64,000 nt of DNA from Noviluteimonas lactosilytica (GTDB lineage Bacteria > Pseudomonadota > Gammaproteobacteria > Xanthomonadales > Xanthomonadaceae): NCBI RefSeq assembly GCF_020866925.1, contig NZ_JAJGAK010000002.1:372001-436000 (forward strand), given 5' to 3'. A program made the translations under genes and the position numbers. This document shows, in pieces, positions 33,539-44,314 of this stretch. Below the pieces are notes generated by a model, which saw only the letters and a program-made list of their open reading frames with translations, was not told where the DNA came from and searched no databases. Within the stretch, counting starts at the first letter, position 1, and each line of letters begins with the position of its first letter.

Positions 33539-34741
33539 CTACGCGCCCAACTTCGCCACGGCTGCGGCAAGCCCATCGGGTGACAAGTGGCTATATCGCA
33601 AGGTCATCTTGATATCAGCGTGACCTAGCAGCTCGCGCACGGTGTTGAGGTCTACCCCAGCGCGCACAAGCTTGCTGGCGAAATCATGCCGCAGATCGTG
33701 GAAGCGAAAGGCTTTGATACCAGCCTTATCGAGCAAGGCGCACCAGCCCTTCTTTACGTCCAGAGCATCAAAGAGCCTGCCCTTGCCTTCCGACTGTTTC
33801 GCCCACTTCGTGACTACCGTTAAGGCTTCCGCGTTTAGGGGGATATGGCGTTGCCGACCACTCTTGGCGTTTTCGGCCTGCACGGTGATCGCCTTCGCGT
33901 GGAGATCGATGTCTGTCCACCGCAAAGACAGTAGCTCGCCACGCCGTAATCCCGTGTTCATGGCGAGCAACACGATAGGCGTCAGATGGTCGCCAAAACC
34001 GTCGCGGGGCAATTCCGGCAGCAACGGCATCTCGCGCGCTTTACGCGCTTCGTTGCCCCGCGCCCTACCCTCAATGAGATTGCGATCGCGCGCTGCAAGC
34101 GCTTTGCGCAATTGGGAATCTTCTGCGAGCGACAAGAACCGAACAATCTTGCGCGACTCGACACCCTTCTGGCGCATGCCCAATAGCGCGTTTTGCTCCA
34201 GCAGTTTCCATTCCACTGCCATCGACAGCGCTGCCCGCAACGTTGCCAGGTCCCTGTATGCGGTTGCCTTGACAACTTGCTTGCCGATGTCATTAGACAG
34301 GCGATCACGCCACCAGCGATCAACTGTCGGCACGTCGATTTCATGCAGCGGGCGTTTCAGCAGGTCTGCAAAGTGCGTGCGAATGCGTTGGGCATATCTC
34401 GCCCCACGACGCAGTTCAACTCGCGCCCAAGGCTCGTAGTGGTCTGTTAAAAAATCGCCAAGCGCGCAGGTTGTGACTTTTGCTTTGGCGACGCTGGGCA
34501 GACGCTGCTGGACAGCCTCAGCCATCGCCTGGGACGCGTGCGCCCGGGCTTGTTCCAGGGTCAGATGATCGATGGCTCCAAGCGTGCGTCGCTTCCCATG
34601 CGCCCAGGACACGATCCACGCTTTATGGCCTGAGGGTTGAACGCGCAAAATCAGCCCGCGAACGAGGATGTCCCTCATTTCGTAGGGTTTCGACTGTGGC
34701 TGGGCGTTCGCGACGATTCGCTTCGTCAACTGGGTGCGCAT
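33539..34741 (-). CDS. Tyrosine-type integrase of the island
   Basis: A 400-residue site-specific recombinase. An N-terminal Arm-type binding domain (GLILRVQPSGHKAWIVSWA) and a core-binding SAM-like region precede the catalytic domain. The expected active-site residues are visible: R266 (NTGLRRGEL), K294 (AKSGR), H348-x-x-R351 (FHDLRHDFAS), H374 (LLGHADIKM) and nucleophile Y383 (RYSHLS). It lies just inside the right attachment repeat on the minus strand, pointing into the island. It presumably joins the island to the anticodon region of tRNA-Thr. The ATG at 34741 was favoured over an upstream start at 34774. Confidence 0.95.
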   Translation of the reverse strand: MRTQLTKRIVANAQPQSKPYEMRDILVRGLILRVQPSGHKAWIVSWAHGKRRTLGAIDHLTLEQARAHASQAMAEAVQQRLPSVAKAKVTTCALGDFLTDHYEPWARVELRRGARYAQRIRTHFADLLKRPLHEIDVPTVDRWWRDRLSNDIGKQVVKATAYRDLATLRAALSMAVEWKLLEQNALLGMRQKGVESRKIVRFLSLAEDSQLRKALAARDRNLIEGRARGNEARKAREMPLLPELPRDGFGDHLTPIVLLAMNTGLRRGELLSLRWTDIDLHAKAITVQAENAKSGRQRHIPLNAEALTVVTKWAKQSEGKGRLFDALDVKKGWCALLDKAGIKAFRFHDLRHDFASKLVRAGVDLNTVRELLGHADIKMTLRYSHLSPDGLAAAVAKLGA

Positions 34742-34837
34742 TGCGTCTGGCTCCGTAAGTAGCTGGTAAGCCAAACGCTAGCTAGCGGCCAAAACCCATG
34801 ATTGGGTAAGGACCATCCGTACTTGATGGAAACGCCT

Positions 34838-34867
34838 TAAAAAACAAAGGCCCGCGTGTGCGGGCCT
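34838..34867 (-). terminator. Terminator just inside the right island end
   Basis: On the minus strand an 8-bp stem (34860-34867 with 34848-34855, loop ACAC) is followed by TTTGTTTTTT. It would stop transcription arriving from ispH through the broken tRNA half before it reaches the integrase. Confidence 0.85.
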
Positions 34868-34914
34868 AGTGCGGTGTTGCTTGTGGGATGCGCTTCGAAA
34901 CTTGCGAAAAGGGG

Positions 34915-34952
34915 TTACGAATGCGCCGCTCTACCAACTGAGCTATTCCGGC
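34915..34952 (-). pseudogene. Broken tRNA-Thr: resident 5' half
   Basis: The 5' half of tRNA-Thr(CGT), from the acceptor GCCGGAATAG through the D-arm to the anticodon loop, ends at TTCGTAA. It then continues into island sequence instead of the anticodon and T stems, so it cannot fold. It is 35 bp downstream of the resident ispH stop. Confidence 0.9.
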
Positions 34953-34954
34953 GA
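34915..34954. repeat. Right attachment repeat (attR-like)
   Basis: Direct copy of 18187-18226 with one mismatch in the D-loop (34936 A). Confidence 0.85.
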
Positions 34955-34987
34955 GCCGTGAATTCTAGGGTGCGGGCCTGCCGCGGG

Positions 34988-35938
34988 TCAATCGACCAGC
35001 GTGAGGCGGAGCTCCTTCGGCAGCGCGAACACCATGTCCTCGGGCTTGCCGTCCAGTTCGCGGACGCCGCCTGCGCCCAGTTCGCGCAGGCGCATGATCA
35101 CGCCGCGGACCAGCACGTCGGGCGCGGAAGCGCCGGCGGTGACGCCGATGTGGCGGCGGCCCTCGACCCAGCGCGGGTCGATCTCGCTGGCGCCGTCGAT
35201 GAGGTGGGCTTCCACGCCCTCGCGCTCGGCGAGTTCGCGCAGGCGGTTGGAGTTGGAGCTGTTGGGCGAACCGACGACGAGCACGAGGTCGCAATCGCGC
35301 GTGAGCTCGCGCACCGCGTCCTGCCGGTTCTGCGTCGCGTAGCAGATGTCGTCGTTCTTCGGGCCCTGGATCGCGGGGAACCGCTGGCGCAGCGCGTCGA
35401 TGATGCCGCGCGTGTCGTCGACCGACAGCGTGGTCTGCGTCGTGTAGGCGCAGTTCTCCGGCTGGTCGACGACGAGCGTGCCGACGTCGCCGAGGTCTTC
35501 GACGAGGTAGATGCGCCCGCCGCCGTTCTGCGTGCTCCACTGCCCCATCGTGCCTTCGACTTCCGGATGCCCGGCGTGGCCGATCAGCACCATGTCGCGG
35601 CCGGCGCGGCACTGGCGCGCGACCTCGAGGTGGACCTTGGTCACCAGCGGGCACGTGGCGTCGAACACCTTCAGCCCGCGGCGCGCCGCTTCGGTGCGGA
35701 CCGCCTGCGAGACGCCATGCGCGGAGAAGATCACCGTCGCGTTGTCGGGCACTTCGTCGAGCTCCTCGACGAAGACCGCGCCGCGATGCTTCAGGTCGTC
35801 GACCACGAAGCGGTTGTGCACCACTTCGTGGCGCACGTAGATCGGTGCGCCCAGCAGTTCGAGCGCGCGCTTGACGATCTCGATCGCGCGATCGACACCG
35901 GCGCAGAAACCGCGGGGATTGGCCAGCAGGATGTCCAT
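34988..35938 (-). CDS. ispH: 4-hydroxy-3-methylbut-2-enyl diphosphate reductase
   Basis: A 316-residue enzyme of the last step of the MEP isoprenoid pathway, making IPP and DMAPP. The three [4Fe-4S] cysteines are visible in [26 protein letters not shown] and [11 protein letters not shown]. Substrate-binding HEVVHN, SAHGVS and [11 protein letters not shown] motifs are intact. The gene follows lspA with an eight-base gap and before integration led directly into tRNA-Thr. The island has separated it from the functional tRNA, while a foreign copy of its last 35 codons sits at the island's far end. Confidence 0.97.
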   Translation of the reverse strand: MDILLANPRGFCAGVDRAIEIVKRALELLGAPIYVRHEVVHNRFVVDDLKHRGAVFVEELDEVPDNATVIFSAHGVSQAVRTEAARRGLKVFDATCPLVTKVHLEVARQCRAGRDMVLIGHAGHPEVEGTMGQWSTQNGGGRIYLVEDLGDVGTLVVDQPENCAYTTQTTLSVDDTRGIIDALRQRFPAIQGPKNDDICYATQNRQDAVRELTRDCDLVLVVGSPNSSNSNRLRELAEREGVEAHLIDGASEIDPRWVEGRRHIGVTAGASAPDVLVRGVIMRLRELGAGGVRELDGKPEDMVFALPKELRLTLVD

Positions 35939-35946
35939 GGCCGCGA

Positions 35947-36447
35947 TTATCGCGCTTCCTTCGCCTGCTTGCCTTGCAACAAGCCGAACAGGGCGATCCC
36001 GATCGCGCCCACGACGATGGCCGAATCGGCCACGTTGAAGGCCGGCCAGGCGTGGTCCTGCCAGTGCCACTGGATGAAATCGACCACGTGGCCGTGGCGC
36101 AGCCGGTCGATCACGTTGCCCAGCGCGCCGCCGATCACCAGCGCGAACGGGGCGGCCGTGCGCCAGTCGCGGCGCGGCGTGCGCGACAGCCACACCGTCA
36201 GCAGGCCGCTGATGACGAAGGCCAGCGCGGTGAACATCCACTTCTGCCAGCCGCCGGCATCGCTCAGGAAACTGAAGGCGGCGCCGGTGTTGTAGCTGCG
36301 GTACCAGTTCCAGAACCCCTCGATGACGGGCACGGCCTGGTATTCGGGCAGCGCCTTGAGGACCCATTCCTTCGTGAGCTGGTCGAGCACGATGACCAGC
36401 GCCGACACGGCGAGCCACGGCGTTGCGTTGGGCGACACCTTCGTCAT
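35947..36447 (-). CDS. lspA: Lipoprotein signal peptidase (signal peptidase II)
   Basis: A 166-residue membrane aspartyl protease with four membrane helices. Catalytic aspartates are D123 (GHVVDFIQW) and D141 (FNVADSAI), and the [11 protein letters not shown] motif (N111, D114) is intact. It cleaves prolipoprotein signal peptides after lipid attachment. The ATG overlaps the ileS stop (TGATG), so translation is coupled, in the usual ileS-lspA-ispH order. The C-terminus ends in a charged tail (GKQAKEAR). Confidence 0.97.
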   Translation of the reverse strand: MTKVSPNATPWLAVSALVIVLDQLTKEWVLKALPEYQAVPVIEGFWNWYRSYNTGAAFSFLSDAGGWQKWMFTALAFVISGLLTVWLSRTPRRDWRTAAPFALVIGGALGNVIDRLRHGHVVDFIQWHWQDHAWPAFNVADSAIVVGAIGIALFGLLQGKQAKEAR

Positions 36448-39305
36448 CAGAAGTACATCCTCGATTCGCCGGGGCCTTCGACATTGTCGACGCAGCGGCC
36501 GCACAGTTGCGGATGCGCGAGCACCGCGCCCACGTCGCCGCGATGCTGCCAGCAGCGCACGCACTTGGTCTTCTGCGTGGGCGCCGCGGTCACCGAGATC
36601 TCGTGCGAATTGTCGTCGGCGACCAGGTGCACGTCGCCGCTGATCAGCAGGAAGCGCAGTTCGTCGACCAGCGGCGCGAGCCAGCCTTGGTCGGCCACGC
36701 CGCAGCGCAGGCCGATCTCCGCTTCCAGCGCCGCGCCGATCGCACCGTTCGCGCGCATCGGTTCGAGCACCTTGGCGACGTCGTCGCGCAACGCGAGCAG
36801 GCGTTCCATGTCTTCGAGCGACAACACCGCATCGTCGCCGAGCGGCGCGAGACCGTCGTACCACGTCGCGAACAGCACGTTGCCGTCGCGTTCGCCCGGC
36901 AGGTGGCGCCACATTTCATCCGCGGTGAACGTCAGCACCGGCGCGATCCAGCGCACGAAGGCTTCGCTGATGCGGTACATCGCCGACTGCGCCGAACGAC
37001 GCGCCGGCGAGTCCTCGCGCAGCGTGTACAGGCGGTCCTTGGTGACGTCGAGGTACAGCGCGCCGAGGTCGACGCTGCAGAAGTTCACCAGCGACTGCAC
37101 GATCTCGGCGAAGTCGTAGCGCGCGTACGCGGCGACGATCTTCTCCTGCAACGCGAACGCGCGATGCACGATCCAGCGATCGAGCGCGACCATCGCGTCG
37201 AGCGGCGCGAGATCGCGCGACGGATCGAAGCCGTGCAGGTTGCCCAGCAGGAAGCGCGCGGTGTTGCGGATGCGGCGATAGACCTCGCCGGTGCGCTTGA
37301 GGATCTCGTCGGAGACGGCGATCTCGTTGTTGTAGTCGGTGGACGCGATCCACATGCGCAGCACGTCGGCGCCCATCTGGTCGATCACGCGCTGCGGTTC
37401 GATCGTGTTGCCCAGCGACTTCGACATCTTGCGACCGTTCTGGTCGACCGTGAAGCCGTGCGTGAGGACCTGCCGATACGGCGCGACGCCATCCATCGCC
37501 ACGCCCGTGAGCAGCGAGGACTGGAACCAGCCGCGATGCTGGTCGGAGCCTTCGAGATACAGGTCGGCCGGCTTGCGCAGCATGTCGTCCGGACGCTGCG
37601 CGAGCACGCACTCGTGGCTCGCGCCGGAATCGAACCAGACGTCGAGGATGTCGGTGACCTTGTCGTACCGCGGTGCATCTGCGCCGAGCAGGTCGGCTGC
37701 ATCGAGCGCGTACCACGCATCGACGCCCGCCTGTTCGACGCGCTCGGCGACCTTGCGCATCAGCGCCGGGGAATCGGGATGCGGTTCGCCCGTTTCGCGA
37801 TCGACGAACAACGCGATCGGCACGCCCCACGTGCGCTGGCGCGAGATGCACCAGTCGGGACGGCCCTCGACCATCGCGAAGATGCGCGCCTCGCCCCACT
37901 CGGGGAAGAACTCCACCTTGCCGATCGACGACAACGCGTCGCGGCGCAGGCCCGCCTGTTCCATCGAGATGAACCACTGTGGCGTCGCGCGGAACGCCAC
38001 CGGCGTCTTGTGGCGCCAGCAGTGCGGATAGCTGTGCACGAGCGTCGCGTGCGCGAGCAGCGCGCCGTTGTCGCGCAGCACTTCGACGATCGTGTCGTTG
38101 GCCTTCCAGATGTGCAGGCCGGCGAGCGCGACGCCATTGGCTTCGGGCGTCGACGGCAGGTACACGCCGCGCGCGTCGACCGGGTTCACCTGCGCCGCGG
38201 TGTACGCGTCGGTGAGGCCGTAATGCAGGCCGACCGCGAAGTCTTCCTGGCCGTGGCCGGGCGCGGTGTGCACGGCGCCGGTGCCGTCCTCGGCGGACAC
38301 GTGTTCGCCGAGGATCAGCGGGATCTCACGGTCATAGAACGGATGCTGCAGGCGCTGGCCTTCGAGTTCGGTGCCGAGCGCGCGCCCATGCACGACGAGG
38401 TCGGTCACGCCGTAACGCGCGAGCGCCTTCTCGGCGAGCGCTTCGGCGAGCACGAGCCACAGGCGCGTGCCGTCGCGCTGCACCGGGCCTTCGACCAGCA
38501 CGTAATCGAGTTCGGGACCGAGCGTGACCGCGAGGCTCGCCGGCAGCGTCCACGGCGTCGTGGTCCAGATCGGCACGGCGACATCGACGCCTTCGGGCAA
38601 CGCGACGCCGAACGCCGACGCGAGCTGCTGCGACTGGCGCGCGCGATACGCGACATCGACCGCCGGCGAACTCTTGTCCTGGTATTCGATCTCCGCCTCG
38701 GCGAGCGCCGATCCGCAATCGAAGCACCAGTGCACCGGCTTCACGCCGCGCGACAGATGCCCGCGATCGACGATCTTCGCGAGCGCGCGCAGCATGTCCG
38801 CCTCGTAGCGGAAATCCATCGTGCGATACGGGCGATCCCATTCGCCGGTCACGCCCAGGCGCTTGAAGTCGCGGCGCTGCGCGTCGATCTGCTCGCCCGC
38901 GTATTCGCGGCACTTCGCGCGGAATTCGGCGGCGTCGAGCTTGGTGCCGACCTTGCCGAACTTCTTCTCCACGACGAGTTCGATCGGCAGGCCGTGGCAA
39001 TCCCAGCCGGGCACGTAAGGCGCGTCGAAGCCCGAGAGCAGCTTCGACTTCACCACCATGTCCTTGAGGACCTTGTTGACCGCATGGCCGATGTGGATCT
39101 GGCCGTTCGCGTACGGCGGGCCGTCGTGCAGCACGAACGTCGGGCGGCCCTGCGCCTTCGCGCGGATCTGCGCGTACAGGCCTTCGGCCTCCCAGCGCGC
39201 GAGCGTTTCGGGCTCGCGCTTGGGCAGGTCGCCGCGCATCGGGAATTCCGTCGCGGGGAGATGGATGGTGGCCTTGTACTGGTTGGGGTCGCGATCGTGG
39301 GTCAC
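36447..39305 (-). CDS. ileS: Isoleucyl-tRNA synthetase
   Basis: A 952-residue class I synthetase. The HIGH motif is in [14 protein letters not shown] and the KMSKS motif in [11 protein letters not shown]. The CP1 editing domain ([17 protein letters not shown]) and a C-terminal zinc-binding segment ([23 protein letters not shown]) are present. The start is GTG at 39305, overlapping the ribF stop (GTGA), which indicates coupling. The opposite strand has a very long open frame that is a GC shadow. Confidence 0.97.
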   Translation of the reverse strand: MTHDRDPNQYKATIHLPATEFPMRGDLPKREPETLARWEAEGLYAQIRAKAQGRPTFVLHDGPPYANGQIHIGHAVNKVLKDMVVKSKLLSGFDAPYVPGWDCHGLPIELVVEKKFGKVGTKLDAAEFRAKCREYAGEQIDAQRRDFKRLGVTGEWDRPYRTMDFRYEADMLRALAKIVDRGHLSRGVKPVHWCFDCGSALAEAEIEYQDKSSPAVDVAYRARQSQQLASAFGVALPEGVDVAVPIWTTTPWTLPASLAVTLGPELDYVLVEGPVQRDGTRLWLVLAEALAEKALARYGVTDLVVHGRALGTELEGQRLQHPFYDREIPLILGEHVSAEDGTGAVHTAPGHGQEDFAVGLHYGLTDAYTAAQVNPVDARGVYLPSTPEANGVALAGLHIWKANDTIVEVLRDNGALLAHATLVHSYPHCWRHKTPVAFRATPQWFISMEQAGLRRDALSSIGKVEFFPEWGEARIFAMVEGRPDWCISRQRTWGVPIALFVDRETGEPHPDSPALMRKVAERVEQAGVDAWYALDAADLLGADAPRYDKVTDILDVWFDSGASHECVLAQRPDDMLRKPADLYLEGSDQHRGWFQSSLLTGVAMDGVAPYRQVLTHGFTVDQNGRKMSKSLGNTIEPQRVIDQMGADVLRMWIASTDYNNEIAVSDEILKRTGEVYRRIRNTARFLLGNLHGFDPSRDLAPLDAMVALDRWIVHRAFALQEKIVAAYARYDFAEIVQSLVNFCSVDLGALYLDVTKDRLYTLREDSPARRSAQSAMYRISEAFVRWIAPVLTFTADEMWRHLPGERDGNVLFATWYDGLAPLGDDAVLSLEDMERLLALRDDVAKVLEPMRANGAIGAALEAEIGLRCGVADQGWLAPLVDELRFLLISGDVHLVADDNSHEISVTAAPTQKTKCVRCWQHRGDVGAVLAHPQLCGRCVDNVEGPGESRMYF

Positions 39306-40243
39306 GCGCAAGCCTGTTGCGAAAAGGTGGAAAGGAGATCGCGCGCCTGGTCGGCGTCGCGGTGCATCTGCGCGACGAGCGCAGGCAGGTCGGCGAAGGC
39401 GAGTTCGTCGCGCAGCTTCGCGATGAACTCGACTTCGATGCGACGACCGTACAGGTCGCCGTCGAAATCGAACAGGTGCGCCTCGAGCAGGGGCTCCACG
39501 CCCGCGACCGTCGGCCGCGTGCCGAAGCTCGACACCGAATCGACCGGCGCATCGCCGAGCCCGTGCACGCGCGTGGCGAAGATGCCCTGCAGCGGCGGAC
39601 GACGGCGGCCGTAGCGCAGGTTCGCGGTCGGAAAGCCGAGCGTGCGCCCGAGTTGCTTGCCGCGCACCACGCGCCCGCCGATCGCGTAGCGGCGACCGAG
39701 CCAGCGTTCCGCCGCATCGAAGTCGCCGGACGTCAGCGCCTCGCGGATGCGCGTGCTGGAAACACGTTCGCCATCCACGACAATGGGGTGGATCGCGTGC
39801 GATTCAAAGGTGTCGAACGAGCGCAACAACGCGAGGTCGCCCGCGCGCCCCTTGCCGAAGCGGAAGTCGGGGCCGATCCAGGTTTCGCGCGCCTGCAGGC
39901 GGTCGATCAGCACTTCGCGCACGAAGCGCTCGGCGGTCATCGACGCGAGCTTCGCATCGAAGCGCAGCAGGCCGACGACATCGACGCCGAGCGCGCGCAG
40001 TTGCTCGAACTTCGCACGGGCGAGCGTGAGGCGCGGCGGCGGATCCTGCGGTGCGAAGAACTCGCGCGGCAGCGGTTCGAACGTGAGCACGACCGCGGGC
40101 ACGCCGAGCGCGCGCGCACGTTCGACGGCGCGGCGCACCAGCGCGCGATGGCCGAGATGGAGGCCGTCGAAGGCGCCGATGCAGACCACGCTGCCTTGGG
40201 GGCACAAGGGCCCGCCTTCGACGTCACGGAACAGCCTGCTCAT
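39302..40243 (-). CDS. ribF: Bifunctional riboflavin kinase / FAD synthetase
   Basis: A 313-residue enzyme converting riboflavin to FMN and FAD. The N-terminal adenylyltransferase has [16 protein letters not shown] and SSTRIREAL. The C-terminal kinase has [15 protein letters not shown] and [13 protein letters not shown]. The ATG at 40243 begins [17 protein letters not shown]; an upstream extension is not family-like. It precedes ileS with an overlapping stop/start and follows murJ by 46 bp on the same strand. Confidence 0.96.
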   Translation of the reverse strand: MSRLFRDVEGGPLCPQGSVVCIGAFDGLHLGHRALVRRAVERARALGVPAVVLTFEPLPREFFAPQDPPPRLTLARAKFEQLRALGVDVVGLLRFDAKLASMTAERFVREVLIDRLQARETWIGPDFRFGKGRAGDLALLRSFDTFESHAIHPIVVDGERVSSTRIREALTSGDFDAAERWLGRRYAIGGRVVRGKQLGRTLGFPTANLRYGRRRPPLQGIFATRVHGLGDAPVDSVSSFGTRPTVAGVEPLLEAHLFDFDGDLYGRRIEVEFIAKLRDELAFADLPALVAQMHRDADQARDLLSTFSQQACA

Positions 40244-40289
40244 GGAACGCGGGAGTATAGCGGGCGCCCCGCCCCGCCCGCCCGGCAAC

Positions 40290-41909
40290 CTAGTGTTCCC
40301 TGAGGTCCGACAGGCGGAAGCCCAGCGCGACCATCGAAGCGAAATAGACGAGCGCGCCGCCGCCGACCAGCAGGCCGAGCCACAGGACCCGCTCCATCAC
40401 CGGCACGACCGTGAAATCCGGCGCCCACTTCAGGCCCGCGAGCAGGCACAGCGTCATCGCACTGCACGCCGCGCCCAGGCGCATCAGGAACTTGCCCCAC
40501 CCCGGTTTGCGTTCGTACACGCCCGCCTGCCGCAACCACCGCCACAGCAGCAGGAGGTTGAGGTAGCTCGCCGCCGCGCTCGCAAGGCCCAGCGCGAAAT
40601 GCAGGCCGGGCACCTTGGCCAGCGCGACGAGGACCGGGACGTGGCGCAGTTCTTCCGGCACCCACAGCAGGTACAGGATCGCGAGGAACAGCCCGTTGAA
40701 CACCATGTTCGCGATCAGCGATGCCACGCCCGCGCGCACCGGCGTCGTCGTGTCCTGGCGCGCGTAGAACGCGGGCAGCACGACCTTCACCAGCGCGAAG
40801 GCCGGCAGGCCGAAGCTCAGGCCGAACACCGACAACGCCGCCATGTGCGTGTCGAACGCGGTGAACTGGCCATGCTGGAACAGCGTCGACACCAGCGGCA
40901 CGGCGAGCAGCATCAGGCCGAGCATCGCCGGGATCGCGATCATCATCGTCGTGCGCAGGCCCCAGTCGAGCGCGTTGGAGAAGCCTTCGCGATCGGTGTT
41001 GACGTGATGACGCGCGAGCGCCGGCAGGATCACCGTGCCCAGCGCGACGCCGAACACGCCGAGCGGCAATTCGAGGAAGCGATCGGCCTGCGACAGCCAC
41101 GTCTGCGAACCGGCGATCAGCAACGACGCGATGATCGTGTCGAGCAGCAGGTTGATCTGCGCGACCGACGAACCGAACAGCGTCGGCACCATCAGCTTCA
41201 TCACGCGACGCACGCCCGCGTGGGCGGCGCCCCACTTCGGCCACACCAGCAGGTCGAGCTTCGCCAGTTGCGGGAACTGGAACAGCAACTGCAGCACGCC
41301 CGCGACGAGGATCGCCCAGCCGAGCGCGAGGATCGGCACGTCGAGCATGGGGCTGAGCCACAAAGCGCCGGCGATCATGCACAGATTGAGGATCACCGGC
41401 GTCAGCGCCGGCATGCCGAAGCGCTGGAAGCTGTTGAGCGCGCCGGCCGCGAGCGCAGTCAGCGACACGAACAACAGGAACGGGAACGTCAGCCGCAGCA
41501 GCTGCACCGTCATCGAGAACTTCGCCGGCTCGTCCGCCGCGCCCGGCGAGAACAGCAGCGTGACCTGCGGGGCGAACAGCACGCCCAGCGCGACGATCAC
41601 CAGCAGCACCCCGCCCAGCGTGCCGGCGGTGCGGGCCATCAGCTCCTTCAGTTCCTCGTGGCTGCGCTTCTCCTTGACCTCCGTGAAGACGGGGACGAAG
41701 GCGGTCGAAAACGACCCTTCGGCGAACAGCCGGCGCATGAAGTTCGGGATGCGGAAGGCGACCCAGAACGCATCCGTGGCGGCGTTGGCGCCGAACACGG
41801 CGTTGATGACCATGTCGCGGACCAGGCCGAACACCCGGCTGACCATGGTCATGCTGCCGAACGACAGGATGCCCCGGAGCATGCGGGGGCGCTGGGAGGC
41901 AGCGGTCAT
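40290..41909 (-). CDS. murJ: Lipid II flippase MurJ
   Basis: A 539-residue MOP-superfamily protein with about 14 membrane helices. The start MTAASQRPRMLRGILSFGSM then TMVSRVFGLVRDMVINAVFG is the conserved opening. AFWVAFRIPNFMRRLFAEGS is the canonical MurJ signature with essential arginines. It moves lipid II to the periplasm for peptidoglycan synthesis. It heads the murJ-ribF-ileS-lspA-ispH run and is divergent from rpsT, a conserved arrangement. Confidence 0.96.
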   Translation of the reverse strand: MTAASQRPRMLRGILSFGSMTMVSRVFGLVRDMVINAVFGANAATDAFWVAFRIPNFMRRLFAEGSFSTAFVPVFTEVKEKRSHEELKELMARTAGTLGGVLLVIVALGVLFAPQVTLLFSPGAADEPAKFSMTVQLLRLTFPFLLFVSLTALAAGALNSFQRFGMPALTPVILNLCMIAGALWLSPMLDVPILALGWAILVAGVLQLLFQFPQLAKLDLLVWPKWGAAHAGVRRVMKLMVPTLFGSSVAQINLLLDTIIASLLIAGSQTWLSQADRFLELPLGVFGVALGTVILPALARHHVNTDREGFSNALDWGLRTTMMIAIPAMLGLMLLAVPLVSTLFQHGQFTAFDTHMAALSVFGLSFGLPAFALVKVVLPAFYARQDTTTPVRAGVASLIANMVFNGLFLAILYLLWVPEELRHVPVLVALAKVPGLHFALGLASAAASYLNLLLLWRWLRQAGVYERKPGWGKFLMRLGAACSAMTLCLLAGLKWAPDFTVVPVMERVLWLGLLVGGGALVYFASMVALGFRLSDLREH

Positions 41910-42034
41910 GCGGTGACCCGCTGGTTGACGCAAGCCCGCGGGTTGACGCAAGTGATTGATGCGTCCATACTTCCGCGCTTCGTTGTGCCGTCCCACCCCA
42001 TCTTTTTCTTCATCGATTCCCCAGGATTCCCGTC

Positions 42035-42304
42035 GTGGCCAATATCAAGTCCGCCAAGAAGCGCGCCAAGCAGACCGTCGTGCGCAACGCTCGCAACGCC
42101 GCTCAGCGCTCGATGCTGCGCACCGCCGTCAAGAAGGTGCTGAAGGCGCTCGACGCCAACGATGCCGCTGCCGCCCAGGCCGCGTTCGTTGTCGCCCAGC
42201 CGATCCTCGATCGCTTCAGCTCGCGTGGCCTGATCCACAAGAACAAGGCCGCCCGTCACAAGAGCCGCCTCACCGCGCGCATCAAGGCCCTGCAGGCCGC
42301 CTGA
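42035..42304 (+). CDS. rpsT: 30S ribosomal protein S20
   Basis: An 89-residue basic helical protein starting [20 protein letters not shown] and ending [11 protein letters not shown], typical S20. It starts with GTG at 42035. S20 binds 16S rRNA early in 30S assembly and is often autoregulated through its own leader. It is monocistronic here, with a strong terminator, and divergent from murJ. Confidence 0.97.
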   Translation: MANIKSAKKRAKQTVVRNARNAAQRSMLRTAVKKVLKALDANDAAAAQAAFVVAQPILDRFSSRGLIHKNKAARHKSRLTARIKALQAA

Positions 42305-42332
42305 TACCGGCGCCGCAGCAGCTTTCGCAAGA

Positions 42333-42356
42333 AACCCCGCCTCGGCGGGGTTTTTT
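42333..42356 (+). terminator. Terminator of rpsT
   Basis: An 8-bp stem (42333-42340 with 42345-42352) followed by TTTT then G, in a T-rich tail to 42360. It lies between convergent rpsT and obgE. Confidence 0.92.
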
Positions 42357-42374
42357 GTTGCCTGCACGCAGGCA

Positions 42375-43774
<1,400 letters not shown>

Positions 43775-43786
43775 GGCTGCTGCTCC

Positions 43787-44107
43787 TTACTTCTTGGAAC
43801 CACCGGCGATGCCGGTGATCTCGATTTCGGTGTAGTGCTGCCGATGGCCCATCTGCTTGCGATGGTGCTTGCGGCGGCGGAACTTCACGATGCGCACCTT
43901 GTCGGCGCGGCCGTGACCCTTGACGGTGGCGGTGACGCTCGCGCCCTTGAGGGCGTCGCCGAGAGTCACGCCTTCGCCGTCGCCGAGCATGAGCACGTTG
44001 TCGAACGTGACCGAGCTGCCGGCTTCGACGTCGAGCAACTCGACGCGGAGCGTTTCGCCTTGCATCACGCGGTATTGCTTACCGCCGGTGACCAGGACTG
44101 CGTACAT
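43787..44107 (-). CDS. rplU: 50S ribosomal protein L21
   Basis: A 106-residue protein: [20 protein letters not shown] at the start and [20 protein letters not shown] near the end, the conserved 23S-binding region. The ATG at 44107 is preferred; two residues upstream are an alternative. First gene of the rplU-rpmA-obgE operon, divergent from the YidB/OmpA-like gene with a 207-bp shared promoter region. Confidence 0.97.
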   Translation of the reverse strand: MYAVLVTGGKQYRVMQGETLRVELLDVEAGSSVTFDNVLMLGDGEGVTLGDALKGASVTATVKGHGRADKVRIVKFRRRKHHRKQMGHRQHYTEIEITGIAGGSKK

Positions 44108-44314
44108 GACCAAGCCTTCCTCTGTAGTTATTGTGGTCGCTGCCCGCCATCGAGGGCGAACAGAAGCGGAATTCTAGGGGTTTCAGCGGGTTACGGTCAA
44201 CTCCACCCGACATCGGCCGGTGTGATGCCGCTTTAACCCCCGCGGGTGCCTAAATGCGGGGCCCGCGACTGAGGGGCGCGGCGCTCCCCACCACCGCTTC
44301 GGGAGGAACGTCCC

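Larger units (their letters stand above)
18187..34954. mobile_element. 16.7-kb integrative island in tRNA-Thr
   Basis: Bounded by a 40-bp direct repeat of the tRNA-Thr 5' half, with a tyrosine integrase 174 bp inside the right boundary. Base composition and codon use inside are visibly less GC-rich than in the flanks. The cargo consists of accessory genes (ATPase/HEPN operon, SIR2-like, Mrr-like, HNH, XRE, MarR, GNAT). No conjugation, plasmid replication or phage structural gene is recognised, so it looks like a genomic island or a mobilisable remnant. The left end carries a foreign 3' tail of ispH. Confidence 0.88.

Noticed and set aside
30613-33600. Short frames over the GTCCGCTTT repeats as genes
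   Set aside because: Translations such as SALGRKRTL come from the repeat itself and recur as annotation artefacts.
18187-34954. Prophage or conjugative element
   Set aside because: No capsid, terminase, portal, relaxase or type IV secretion gene is recognisable; only the integrase supports mobility.
36423-39614. Plus-strand open frame of over 1,000 codons opposite ileS
   Set aside because: Arg/His/Val-rich translation without domain motifs, fully opposite a complete IleS; a GC-driven shadow frame.
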